Assembly: GCA_010094025.1 (NCBI GenBank)
Contig: ML991864.1
Location: 18,154 to 82,153 of the forward strand
DNA: 64,000 bases
Reading direction: 5' to 3'
Origin: Viridothelium virens
Lineage: Eukaryota > Ascomycota > Dothideomycetes > Trypetheliales > Trypetheliaceae
Shown here: positions 12,501 through 24,767 of the stretch, piece by piece
How the letters are laid out: each line of letters opens with the position of its first letter
Numbering within the stretch: position 1 is the stretch's first letter
Made by a program: the position numbers and the translations under genes
Notes under the pieces: model-generated
What the model saw: only the letters and a program-made list of their open reading frames with translations
Told to the model about the DNA's origin: nothing
The model's database searches: none

Positions 12501-12744
12501 AGCAGGAGATTATCAATTCAATTACGACTACATAACCTCGGATGATATTTCATCCGAGGTCCGATTCCTTGAACGGTGGCGCCAAGTTCGCTTAGTTATG
12601 AACGCAGAAGGGAGTAGGCTCTCTGAGCCATGGTACGCTATCGTTGACCTTCTCGAGACCTTTGCTGTTCAATTTGGGCCAGGCGTCAACGACCTGAAGG
12701 CGCTTGCGCAGGACAGATCGAAGATGTCGAATGAGGAATCATAG
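9590..12744 (+). CDS. STAND/NACHT NTPase (fungal NLR-like)
   Basis: Exons 9590-10035 and 10095-12744 (59 bp intron, GTGCGT...TTCAG, phase 2) encode 1031 residues. The N-terminus (MVLEPLSAFSVACNVLQII and following) matches the helical fungal N-terminal domain of STAND proteins (HeLo-like group). The NACHT domain has Walker A GKPGSGKST at 310-318 and Walker B LLVDGLDEL near 425-433. The C-terminal half is helical; near the end, segments such as LNRVLEYGANPND and AIAILIRHGAASR look like degenerate ankyrin repeats. Fungal NLR-like proteins act in non-self recognition and programmed cell death. The ligand and effector output here are unknown. It lies 2.6 kb from a dynamin-like GTPase gene on the same strand. 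Confidence 0.9.
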
Positions 12745-13476
12745 GCAGAGGCCGCCACAGCCTGATACGTCCGCCACATCCTATCGCCGCGGCTCAAAAA
12801 CTTGGCTATGGGGGGATGTCTAGATTCCGCGTCGCATTCACCGCTTAAAATGGGCATCGTGCACAGTTCTCTAGGAAATGAAAGGATAGACATCATTCTC
12901 TCTTCTTGGTTCCAGCGCTTACTTACTTAACCTGGAGAATGCAGTCCTGAGCTATCATTTCGAAGACTTTGACACTTTCAGGGTTTGGGCACTCTCCACC
13001 TTGGTCAAATCCTGTTGGCAGTGGAAGTGGTTTGGAATCTGACTTCGTAGGTTCCGCAAGTTCGGGAGAGCCTAGTGAGCAATTCGAGGATCACGATGAA
13101 GGATCGAGCGCGAATTGAGAAGAATCGACAGAAGGGGTTCTCACCATGCCTATAAAACGCCGTAGTCTACCCCTTCTTTGCATAGCTTGGGAGGTTTGGG
13201 GTTTAAGACTCTCAGCCCAGTCCAGTCCCCAGTGCCACGGCAAGAGCGGTGAAGGGTGGCAGTTCCCGCCTCTTGGCGCGACAACCTCTGCAGGTGGAGA
13301 GCGATTTGCTCCGTATCTTGTACTTACAGATGTTGTCATTAGAAATAACTCGTGTACCTGCCTAGTCATGAAATACGTAACTCCCACTACCTCCGAAAGC
13401 ATATCTCTCACGTCTTCCACAATAGAATCGCACCGCTATCGTGTGATCATCGCAACGTTTCCCTTTGCTGTACAAT
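12745..13476. other. Intergenic, nothing recognised
   Basis: Convergent 3' regions of the STAND gene and the small membrane protein gene. Open frames here are short, overlapping and unsupported. Confidence 0.55.
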
Positions 13477-13932
13477 CTATATCATCTCCATAGCCAAGCC
13501 CCTACCCAGCCATCGCAGTCCCATCTTGCTGACCTCTGAGGGCGTGACTACGATCCCGAGAACCCAGCAAGAACCGATTGTAGCCCAGAGTAAGGCCGTT
13601 TTCAGCGTACCTGGCTGCAGCACCGTCGCAAAAATGCAGACAGCGGCAATCCCGACGACGAGGCGATCGATGACGATTCTGTTGACGAGTCGACTCCCAA
13701 ATATCACAGGATGCTCATTGGCCACTATATTCCACGCAAAAAATGGAGTGCCAAATCCTATAAGACTGTTCAGGAGAAGGTTGGCAGCTCGGGCGGGAAG
13801 CCAAAAAGGGACGCTGCGTAATGACTGTGGACCAAGCTGGCGTACGACGCCCAATGCGAAGATGATTGCAGTAAGACGGTAGACGTTGATGCCTGCAATT
13901 GTCATATGCTGCTGGATTTGTGGGGTAGCCAT
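13477..13932 (-). CDS. Small four-helix membrane protein, unknown function
   Basis: One exon of 151 residues from the ATG at 13932. Four hydrophobic segments are visible at about 10-26, 46-66, 86-104 and 109-127, joined by short basic loops, so an integral membrane protein is likely. An upstream in-frame ATG (14019) would add 29 Arg-rich residues; I prefer the start before the hydrophobic part. No family recognised. An unseen upstream exon is possible. Confidence 0.55.
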   Translation of the reverse strand: MATPQIQQHMTIAGINVYRLTAIIFALGVVRQLGPQSLRSVPFWLPARAANLLLNSLIGFGTPFFAWNIVANEHPVIFGSRLVNRIVIDRLVVGIAAVCIFATVLQPGTLKTALLWATIGSCWVLGIVVTPSEVSKMGLRWLGRGLAMEMI

Positions 13933-14782
13933 TATCCTGTGATCAAGCTTGTAGCGGGCATTCCTGGTTAGAACAAGTTGACGTCTAAAGCAGGTGCGGG
14001 AATAAGAACTAATTAGCAATATTTCTCATTTACTTCGCGCTTTTGCAAGGATCTAAGTGCTGTCTGGAAAGAGCATGCGTCAACGACTAACTTGATGGAA
14101 TGCGCTCGTTAAGGCTTCATGCCTTGTAGCATCGGAGATAATAGGGAGGCTGCAAGCGTCGGACTATTAGACAACTGAAGTCCTAAACTTTAAAGAGGTA
14201 AAAGAAGACAGACTTTGAGTGCCGAAAGAAATATCAACGACTGGCTGATTGTCTGTGCCGCCTACGCCGCATCGATTCTACATTGGAGTTTTATGTAATT
14301 ACTAATGAAAGTCCTATGGCTCTGAGGCAGGTGGGCTCGGTTGATTGCCCTCTGATCCGCTGGGCGTCTCTAGACAGGTTTCGCAATATTCTTTCATTTC
14401 ATGAGGAAAAGGTACGCATTGCAGAGGTTTCATACTCACACCTTGTCATTGGTGAGCCGAAATGGGCTTTCTACTACTCTAAGGATTTCATGTCTTATCA
14501 AATGTGACTCTTTTCTTTTTCCATCCTGACAGTCTCTCGCACCCATTAATCCATTAGAAAGATGTCACGGTTGATTGCAGAACGGACTATGTTCGTTCTT
14601 TTCAAGGAATCGCTCTGCATTAGGAGAACTCGCTCAATGGAGTCGCAAAAGCAAAGGCAAAAAAGTCAAGAGGAAAAAAGCTAAAATCGGTGTTGTGTGG
14701 TCGAAATGCTCCTGAAGTTGCCGCTAAATCTACTTATCTACTCCATCACTTACACATGCCATGGAATCTATAGCTATCGGGC
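13933..14782. other. Intergenic, nothing recognised
   Basis: AT-rich region between two minus-strand genes. One 74-codon plus-strand frame (14283-14507) has no supporting feature. Confidence 0.5.
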
Positions 14783-15448
14783 TTAAGGAGGTGGAGCAGG
14801 AGGTGGAGGCGGCGCCCCAATCGGACCGTTTGCAAGAGGCGCATTAAGACCCGGAGCGGCGAACATACAACTCTCCCCGTACACTGTCTTGCAAGCCCAT
14901 CCACTCGCCAGTCCAAACGCAACCAGAACCAGTCCGGCCGCGGTGTCGTCCGACCAGATCTGTCCCGTAATTAAAGGTAACACTCTAGCTCCGCCTTGAC
15001 TCAAAATTGTCTGGGCGGCTATACAACACGCCTTCCCGGGATCTACCCTAACTTCAAGATGTGTTGTACCGTCGCGTATAATCAAGGCGCCCGGCTCCAT
15101 AGATGGGATGTCTGGATCATGGACTAAACTCATGGACTTGAGCCTCCGATCAAGGCGTCTGCTTCTCTTGGGTGGCGTGAAGAAGGTAGCCATACAGGTG
15201 TTGGCATCGCTGCTGCAGGATTCAGAGGTGCAACAATGTTCTTCGAATACAAATTCTGTGCAGCCATCGCGGCAGGCTTGATATTCAGAGCTGCTCGGAT
15301 TGAAAGCTATGTGGCAGTTTTGGAAACAGCCGTACCTAATATCATCCTTACTGTCGTCGAGGCAGTTCTTGCAGCCGATGGTGCTTTGTGTGGCGAGCGT
15401 AGAAGCAATAAGGGCGGTAGAACACACAAGGACCATATTATGACGCAT
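14783..15448 (-). CDS. Secreted cysteine-rich protein with proline tail
   Basis: Single exon, 221 residues from the ATG at 15448, which begins a good signal peptide (MRHNMVLVCSTALIASTLA). The mature N-terminal part has about ten cysteines (CKNC, QNC, EEHCC, SESC and others), consistent with a disulfide-rich domain. A basic segment KRSRRLDRR near residue 100 looks like a proprotein cleavage site. A second domain has four more cysteines and a hydrophobic stretch (GLVLVAFGLASGWAC), and the protein ends in a Pro-rich tail. No family recognised; candidate extracellular or effector-type protein. An upstream in-frame ATG at 15577 would bury the signal peptide and is less likely. Confidence 0.65.
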   Translation of the reverse strand: MRHNMVLVCSTALIASTLATQSTIGCKNCLDDSKDDIRYGCFQNCHIAFNPSSSEYQACRDGCTEFVFEEHCCTSESCSSDANTCMATFFTPPKRSRRLDRRLKSMSLVHDPDIPSMEPGALIIRDGTTHLEVRVDPGKACCIAAQTILSQGGARVLPLITGQIWSDDTAAGLVLVAFGLASGWACKTVYGESCMFAAPGLNAPLANGPIGAPPPPPAPPP

Positions 15449-16083
15449 GTTCGTGGCTTTCCGCAGCAAGGTCTTGAGGTGAAGACTCTGGAATTTGAAT
15501 GAGCTGAAGGCGTTTTGTAGCGAGGACTGTACAGCTTTACTGCACGGATTCGTGACAAGAGATTGAAGAGGAAACATGCAAATACAAAGGGTGCTGTTTT
15601 GAGGTACGAAGAAGCAAAAGTTGTGAGTTGACCTTCATTTCAGCATGACAGAAGACACTTCAACTAATAATGCCAGATATTACAATCCGGTCATGCCAAG
15701 CTTACCACCGGGACTGGAGTGCCCAGTCAAACTCGCTATCTGAAACCAGAAAGGCCTAACAAGCTGATCTCTTCTACTTACATAGAACGTGCCGCTTGTT
15801 ACCTGGGACCTGGTTAGGATCAGAGATTAAGACTTTATTCAGTTGAGAGAGTGGGGAGATTTTGCTACCAAGATACATCGCATCGATTGAGGATCTGCTT
15901 GCAGTCTTCAACAACATGAGATGTCATTTCTCAGCAGACAGATCTCTAATGGATCACGCTCAGTGTACCAGGACGCGAAGGTGATCTGATGTGCCTTCTG
16001 GACATTCCGCATCGGCCCGCCTAAGCTCGTATCTTTGGAGAGACATTCGTAAGATCCTTGAGATTGCCGGTGGTGAAAATTGG

Positions 16084-16349
16084 ACGGCACAGGTGGCATA
16101 GTAAAAGTATCCATACCATTACTCCCAGCCCGCCCCTTGAAACGAACACATACTCGGTTCAATTACTCGTGGATCGAGGAGCAGTGCTACTTGCAGCAAG
16201 GAACTTTAGTGAAGCACGGCCGGCACGGTGGATGTATCCGTACCATTGTTCCTAGCTTGCGCCTCAAAATGAACACATACCTAGTTTAATTACTGGTGGA
16301 CTCAAGGAGCAGTGATCCTTGCAGCAAGGAAAATCAGTGAGGCACGGGT
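16084..16349. repeat. Diverged tandem duplication, about 130 bp per copy
   Basis: Copy 1 is about 16084-16219 and copy 2 about 16220-16349. Shared blocks in the same order: GGTGG, GTATCC(A/G)TACCATT, GAACACATAC, TTCAATTACT/TTTAATTACT, GGAGCAGTG, TTGCAGCAAGGAA and AGTGA(A/G)GCACGG. Noncoding; origin unknown. Confidence 0.75.
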
Positions 16350-16881
16350 ATCATTTCCAGATTTGAGGATTGGCGATGCTCTAGAGACGAAGACGCTGTG
16401 CCTCACGGCGAGGAAAGGACCATGCCTCATTGCTACCTAGAATCACCTGTGCCACACGGATCTTCCGTATCGCAATCACAGCTACACGTCTAGGCTTGTT
16501 GGAATCCAGGCTTTTTTGGTAGGATACCTGGGTCAATTGTGTTGAACCTTACAGGTCTGTGCTTAGGCTGTAGAATATCCTTCGCATTTGGCAAATGGTG
16601 CTGCTCTTCATTCATCTCATTGATCCATCGGAGTGGCAAGAGACCTTGAGCAATGTTCTTTAATCCTCGATAGCAAGAAAGATTCAGCTCCCAACATGCA
16701 AGATAGAGGTCACATTCTGGACGTGGACGTTCGAAAGAAATATCAGAACTCGACGCGCTTTTGAGAATGACGTTGGTGAGGCCAGCTTTGGCCAATCAAT
16801 GCGGGGAAGGGGGAAGCAGCTGGAATATCTGACTCTAGAACATTTTAACGTTGCCACCATTACTTTTCCTTTATCGCTTTG

Positions 16882-16889
16882 TATATATA
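16882..16889 (+). promoter_or_regulatory. TATA box of the Rtc5-like gene
   Basis: TATATATA lies 103 bp before the ATG at 16992, a normal spacing for a fungal TATA element. Confidence 0.45.
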
Positions 16890-16991
16890 CTGGATGCGTC
16901 CACTTGTGCACAACACGCTTGATCCTGCTCCTCGCCATCAAAACTACAATACATCACAGTCTTTCACCAAGTTCACCCTCGTCTCGAAATC

Positions 16992-18785
16992 ATGTCCTCA
17001 ACAGATTCTCTACCGCAAATTGATACAGTTGGTAAGTACATGTTAGTATCCGTCTTCATCGTGCGCCTATCGTAACACCTATTACAGATCGATTTCGTCA
17101 GAGGTTCAAAGATCTATTCAAAGGTCATTGTCTGTCTCTCGGGGAACTCAAGTGGCTACGAACGGTATTTGAAAAGTTTGGTTCATCGTGCGATCAATCG
17201 ATCTGTAGGTAGTTCTAGAACCCCTTTTAATCGCTTGGGTCTTACTAATAAAGGTTGGGACATATCGGACCTAATCGAGTTCCTAAGCGCGACAACACCG
17301 GAAGAGTTGAGACTAGTCCTGACAGCCGCTGGTCCGCTTCTATATCGATGTATGGTCTGTCTAGGATCTTTCCCATATCACAATGTAGCTGCCCGGCCGC
17401 TGGATTTCGATACTGCATGCGTTGCGCTCATTATTCTACTACGGCGCAATGATAGCCACGCAAGATTTCCTCCAGATTATAGCGGTACTAATCTTGAGGA
17501 GGAGCTGAATGAGTGGCACCGCATTGTATTATTCCAAAGCATGTCTAGCATCAACACATCCAGAAACGACGACTGCTCTTTTCAGCCAGACAGAGAATAC
17601 GTCGAGGATTTGCCTCACAATGAGCATATACGCCAAGCTCACACTTTCCTCGCATGCTCCAATAGTCGTCGACTTCATGGTGGAAAAACGGTAGTAACTG
17701 GTCCTCCAATGATTTCGGTCTCGCAACTACCATCCTCGCAATCCCGTAGCTTTGACCGGCTGATTCCAAAAGACGAGTTCAGAGCTATATTAAAGCTGTC
17801 GATCGCCAATCAGCTGTATCTGTCGGGAAACGGACCGGAAGTATTGGCCCTCAGCGGGGCTGCACTGGATAACTCGACGGAAAATATCTTTAACGCTTTC
17901 ATAGAGGCCCACAGAATTCCAACACCAACAGGAATCTGCTGGAAAGCATTTGATAAAGTTAACAAAACCTCAACTGTGTGTAGACGCGCATTTCTACTTG
18001 TTTGTAGTTGCTAACATAAACAGCCGCACATTTTTCTCGCGTTAGTACGTCTGATTGCGCCATTCGTACTTGACAAAGGGTTGAGCCCCGAGCAATTTCA
18101 AACCCTAACAAGAGCAGAAGCTTTGTCAGAAGTGCGAAAAGCCTTTGCAGTCAGTGTTGAATATGCTGCCCCAAAGCCCGGAAGTATCTTGAACCTATCT
18201 ATATTAGCGCAGCTAGCTACCTTTCTCCCTGTACAGCTGCCTCTAGAGATCGCATCAGTTCTCGTCACCAAAAAGGGCAACGACTTGGACTTGCTCGCAA
18301 TCGAGCGTAGCATATGTTCAAGAAGTCAGCCACTTCTCCTCCTAGCTTCTGGCTATCTAAAGGAGACCATCTCAACGGCCGCTCATAACAATGGACACGT
18401 TTGCTTCGGTGTCTATTTTCCAGACAACCCCCGACACTACGCGTGTCTTTTCGAACTTGAACCTATTCACAGAGTTTTTTGGTCTGGCTTAGCCAACGAG
18501 CAACAAGCGGAATTTCTTCATGTTACGTCCGATGACGGAAACGCATCTGTCGTTAAGGCTGAAATACGCACGCCTGATGGGGAGCTCATTCGTTTCATTC
18601 TCGAAGAGGGACTTGGAAATGGGCTTTTCTCAGTACAAGAGACAGGCCAGGATAACGCTGCTATCTTGCGAGCTTTTAATCTCGAGGTTGTAGAGCTTAT
18701 CGGCTTCCCAAGTGGCGTCACGACGCTTGACCTGCCGATGGACTACACATTTTACGTCAGAGAAGACATAGTGATCAACGGGTAA
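16992..18785 (+). CDS. Rtc5-like TLDc-domain protein, divergent
   Basis: Exons 16992-17031, 17088-17204, 17254-17975 and 18024-18785 (introns 56, 49 and 48 bp) encode 546 residues. The N-terminal half resembles the helical region before the TLDc domain in fungal Rtc5-type proteins: DRFRQRFKDLFKGHCLSLGE, LRLVLTAAGPLLYRC and CLGSFPYHNVAARPLDF. The C-terminal half (HVCFGVYFPDN, CLFELEPIHRVFW, LEVVELIGF) fits a divergent TLDc domain. Yeast Rtc5 and other TLDc proteins associate with the V-ATPase. Each splice keeps phase and joins conserved segments. A 38 bp mini-intron at 18782 would swap the last residue for an eleven-residue tail; too short to prefer. Domain call from pattern memory only. Confidence 0.7.
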
Positions 18786-19339
18786 TCTGTAAAAGACTTA
18801 CGTACGATCTACCTTTCAGCCATCTACGATTCAAGCGAGTGGATAATCAATAAATTCGACACCGCCCCTTTTCATACAGGTAACATAGCTAGTGTCAAAC
18901 CGAACTCTGCTTAGATTTGCAAGACGAAGTGAGCAAATGGAACAATGGACATATCTTTCACCAGTTAGTAAGTGTCACACGTAGCAACAGCAAAGCATCA
19001 TGACACATTGGTTGATCTATAATGACCTGATCTCACGCGCCTCAGCGGCGTAGGGAAGATATTTGCTTCCTTTGGGGTGTATCTCAAGAGACGTGTACAG
19101 ACCCGGGCCTTCCCAACATGATGCTTGGCGCTGGTGTTCTTATACGAGCAGCAGCGAACGTCATTCTTTGCCGCAATTAAAGATATATCGTCATGATCGA
19201 AGAAAGATGCGGGCAACAAGACTGGATTCTCCATGAAGGGCGACTCTCCCGCAAAGGTTGCCAGATCCCTCAGAACCATTATTCGCTATATATCCAAATT
19301 TACTTGTCAAGTTTCGCCACACTTAAGACTTGAGAAAAA
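18786..19339. other. Intergenic with possible TATA box
   Basis: No gene seen. A TATATAT element at 19287-19293 lies 47 bp before the ATG of the next secreted-protein gene and may be its TATA box. Confidence 0.5.
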
Positions 19340-19939
19340 ATGAGGCTCCTGACATCCCTTCTAACCTTCTTTCTCGCATTCCTCTTTGTTCAAGCAGCAG
19401 ATGATACAGATAATTTCAAAGTCGCCTCAGAAGCTGCTGCTCAGAAGGGTGTCAACATTGATGACGGGCAACGTCACGCCTTCATTGAGTATTGGCACGC
19501 CACAAACGCCGCTGAACAATGCATCACGGGATGGAGTCACGTCCGCTTGGTCGTCGGCTCCACAGTTACCACAAGAAGGGGGCGGGATTTCAGAGCCAGT
19601 GCCTTCGACATGCGAAAGGAAGGTACTTCAGTGTATGGCGGCGCAGTGGGATCATATTTCGACACGCAATGGCGCGCAAATGCATACTTTAACTCGGCCG
19701 GCCAATTGACACCAACGTCGAGTCCAAACCAGCTCATCTATGCTGGGGTTGTGAGGGCGACCAACAATGTAATTGCGAACGTAGGTGAGTACTAAATTTC
19801 GCCCGATTGCTGGGTCCTTCCGAGGCACTGACGCTTTTTTCCTGGAGGCAAACATTACTGCGATGACTACCCTACCTACAATCTCGCCAACAGCAACTGC
19901 TATACATATGTTACTAATGTACTGCAAGGGATTCGATAG
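19340..19939 (+). CDS. Secreted protein, possible permuted papain-fold enzyme
   Basis: Exons 19340-19784 and 19848-19939 (63 bp intron, GTGAGT...GGAG, phase 1) encode 178 residues with a signal peptide (1 to about 20). After splicing the C-terminus reads HYCDDYPTYNLANSNCYTYV, ending at TAG 19937. The order His (GWSHVRLVVG, His67) then Cys (NSNCYTYV, Cys166) with a YNL-NC-V pattern resembles the circularly permuted papain-like fold of LRAT/PPPDE/NlpC-type proteins. This is a pattern-based inference; no close family is recognised. Three cysteines in the mature chain could also form a disulfide. Its neighbour downstream is also secreted. Confidence 0.7.
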
Positions 19940-20637
19940 TGTTCCTCAAGACTCGAGTGGTGAATCTAATTGGTTGTGAGAACGCTATAACAACTGGAAG
20001 GAGAGAGACTTATGATACAAGACTCTTTGTATTTCTTTACTTTCTTATCGAATGTATCTGGATTGCCCTGCTGGACAGCTCTTTATTACTGGTTATAGTC
20101 ATGATTTCGACCGCTAGGAATTGTCTCAAGATATGAAAGTCGTATTTTGTGAGCTCGCATCACCCCTACACTATTGATGCAGCTGTTGTAAAATCCGTCC
20201 AGATCTTTTGATAGCCTCATCAAGCCAATGATATGGTCAAAGTGACGTCTTGAAGGGTCCAGAGTGCTAGAATGATCATTCTTCCGTCTTTCTCATAGGG
20301 TAAGGTGTTATAGCGGAGCCTCATAGTCCGCGGGATCTGAGGCAACGGTACAATGTTGGAAGATAAGCAGTCACTTGTACGAAGTAACCTAATAGGTCGG
20401 GAAGGAAAGTGTACGTAAACGTGGCCTTCGAATGGAGATGACGACAGCCAGTATCCATTGAAGAGAAAATAGTCCACCGATGCGTAGCTTATTATCGAAT
20501 GAAACATAAATATCTCTCTCGCCGCTGTGAACGCCCTTCTCAACAGCAGTGAATCATACATTTCTTTTTATCGAACCAAAAGATATCATTATATCATCTA
20601 TCAGCAAAACCAACCAATAGACACAATCAGTCTCAAA
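19940..20637. other. Intergenic, nothing recognised
   Basis: AT-rich promoter region between two secreted-protein genes on the same strand. No supported gene. Confidence 0.55.
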
Positions 20638-21444
20638 ATGCATACCTTCAGCTCCGTCTTCGTTCTCGTTGCCGCAGCTTCGTTCGTCAACAGTATACCG
20701 AATCAGCATGTGGCCCGTGATGTCGAAGGAGGACTTCATCCAGTTGGAGGAAGTAAGCGGCAAGCTCGCGATACACCTGTGTTTATCGACCATGGTTTAT
20801 CCACGATTTCAGGAAGTGACGACGCCGGGGATGACGACGCCAAAAAAGTGAGACGGGACTCAACCGTATTTATTGACCATGGAATATCACCCACTTTCGG
20901 CGACGAAGACAAGAAGGTCAAGCGCGAGGACACTGAGTCTAACGAATACGGGTTGGAAAAGCGCAAAAAGTCCAATTACATATCCTCTTGCGGGAAGAAC
21001 TGGATGCCTGTCGGCGATGATCGAAATAAACAATGGCAAGGCTACAACAGCTCGGTAGACGCTTTCTGCTACCATACAACGCACACCCTCGACAATGATG
21101 ACACTATTGTCGGACCCAAACAGAAATATGGCGTGACGGTCCAGAATGGTTTTGCATTGACTGGCGGGACTCCAGCAAGCATTGACTGTGGGTCGCGATA
21201 CCACACACTTCATCCTATGATCAGAGACGATTACTAATTTGATGTTTCAGTTGAGATTCACAACAACATGAAGGACGGAACTCACACAGTTAATGAAGAT
21301 GATTGCAAAACGTATCTCGAGAACATTGCAGTCGTTAATGGGAAATGTTACGGAAAGAAGAATAAAGATACCAAGGGTGGTACTTGGCAAGTCGGCGAGA
21401 AAATAGTCAGCTATCACGCACTGCCAAATGTTAAGACTGGCTGA
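20638..21444 (+). CDS. Secreted precursor with Kex2 sites, VFIDHG repeats and cysteine domain
   Basis: Exons 20638-21187 and 21251-21444 (63 bp intron, GTGGGT...TTTCAG, phase 1) encode 247 residues. A signal peptide (1 to about 19) is followed by a pro-region with dibasic sites KR 40-41, RR 72-73, KR 95-96 and KRKK 108-111. Between them are two near-copies of a peptide, TPVFIDHGLST and STVFIDHGISP, each with an acidic C-terminal part. Residues 112-247 form a cysteine-containing domain (SSCGKNWMPVG, DAFCYHTTH, then FEIHNNMKDGTHTV, DDCKTYL, CYGKKNKDTKGGT, SYHAL) reminiscent of uncharacterised fungal secreted proteins. Kex2 in the Golgi would release the peptides and the domain. No UstYa-type (DUF3328) gene lies nearby, so a cyclic RiPP is not supported. 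Confidence 0.75.
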
Positions 21445-22541
21445 ACAGCCTGGATTCGTTTCCTTCCGCTCTCACTGGTCTTCCTCAGCCGCGGGTCGAT
21501 AGAGGAAGTCGTCTCTGGAAATGACTATGTTATGTAGGCGTTGGTTTTTCTTAGTTGCCTCTGGTGGAGTCGAATCTATATTTTCTATCACTCTTGTCGC
21601 TAATGCCTGCACACTGCTTGCCTCTCTTGACTATGAGAGAAATAGCGCTCACTAGAAGTAGGTCATGGATAGATACGAGCATTGAGTATTGACAACCGTC
21701 ACATTGCCCTCGACACGTATTACAAAGACTTTGTGCGATCAAGTACTGTTGAATACCCTATTGGGCACGTACTTGATAAGTTGTCGCCGACTGGTCTCTT
21801 GGACCTTATGGACGTCAGGCGAACAGTTCACTCTAATGTTATTGAGCCTGGAATGCCACGCATCCGCTGGCAGAAGAACCTCAACACGTTTCTGTGAAGC
21901 CAACCCTTACTAGTCTTCCACTTGTAAGTGCCTGGTAGTAGAGACCAGCAACTGCTCCTCAAGTCCTTCCACTGTGATATCAATCTGTTTTGTGAGACTC
22001 TGCGAGAAGCGGATGAGGTTCAAAGTGCAGATGTCGTGAATTGAGAGGCAGTGCCACATGGAATTGCCATGCAAAGGAAACTTGATACATGATAGAGACA
22101 TGAGTATCTTAGTGACGGTGAGTGCATCGTGCAATAAGGGTATTAGATGGATCCAATTGTGAGCGATGTTCAGTGTCACGAGTGTTACAGAGGCACCAGA
22201 GGTGCAGAAGTGGCCAAGATTTTGTCCAATTTTTGAAATAACCGAAGACGACTCCTCCGACCTCCGAGCGCGGACCTATAAACCTCACTACCTTAACCTT
22301 GACCTGGGCCAGTCTTTCGCGTTTCAAAGCTCGGCCACGAAGGCGGGCGGCTGAGGGTCTGTGACGTGACACTTGAACGCTCATCACAATGCATCATTTG
22401 ACCTGATTAAGCTTCGGGAACTACCCTTCTCACAAACTCCATTCGCCAGCTGCGGCGACGCGCGCCACCTACTTAACCTACCCTTTGCCAGATCTTTGGC
22501 TCGCTTCATTCCCCTTCATGCACGGGTTCTAAACTGCCAAA
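21445..22541. other. Intergenic, nothing certain
   Basis: Contains the poly(A) polymerase promoter. Two overlapping short plus frames (21682-21897, 21689-21913) and a minus frame (21910-22179) lack any family, splice or signal support. Confidence 0.5.

Positions 22542-24767
<2,226 letters not shown>

Larger units (their letters stand above)
15449..16991. other. Long intergenic region with a tandem duplication
   Basis: 1.5 kb without a supported gene. It contains a diverged tandem duplication (16084-16349) and, near the right end, a TATA box for the Rtc5-like gene. A 101-codon minus frame at 16490-16795 has no family or localisation signal. Confidence 0.6.

Noticed and set aside
16490-16795. 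101-codon minus-strand frame
   Set aside because: No family, signal peptide or splice partner; lies in a repeat-bearing intergenic region.
18782-18819. Possible 38 bp intron extending the Rtc5-like protein
   Set aside because: Shorter than any other intron in the window and the added tail is not recognisable; the stop at 18783-18785 is simpler.
20638-21444. Cyclic RiPP (dikaritin-type) gene cluster
   Set aside because: The precursor has few repeats and a folded C-terminal domain, and no UstYa-type, tyrosinase or methyltransferase gene lies nearby.
21682-21913. Two overlapping short plus-strand frames
   Set aside because: They overlap in different frames, neither shows conserved motifs, and no splice joins them to another exon.
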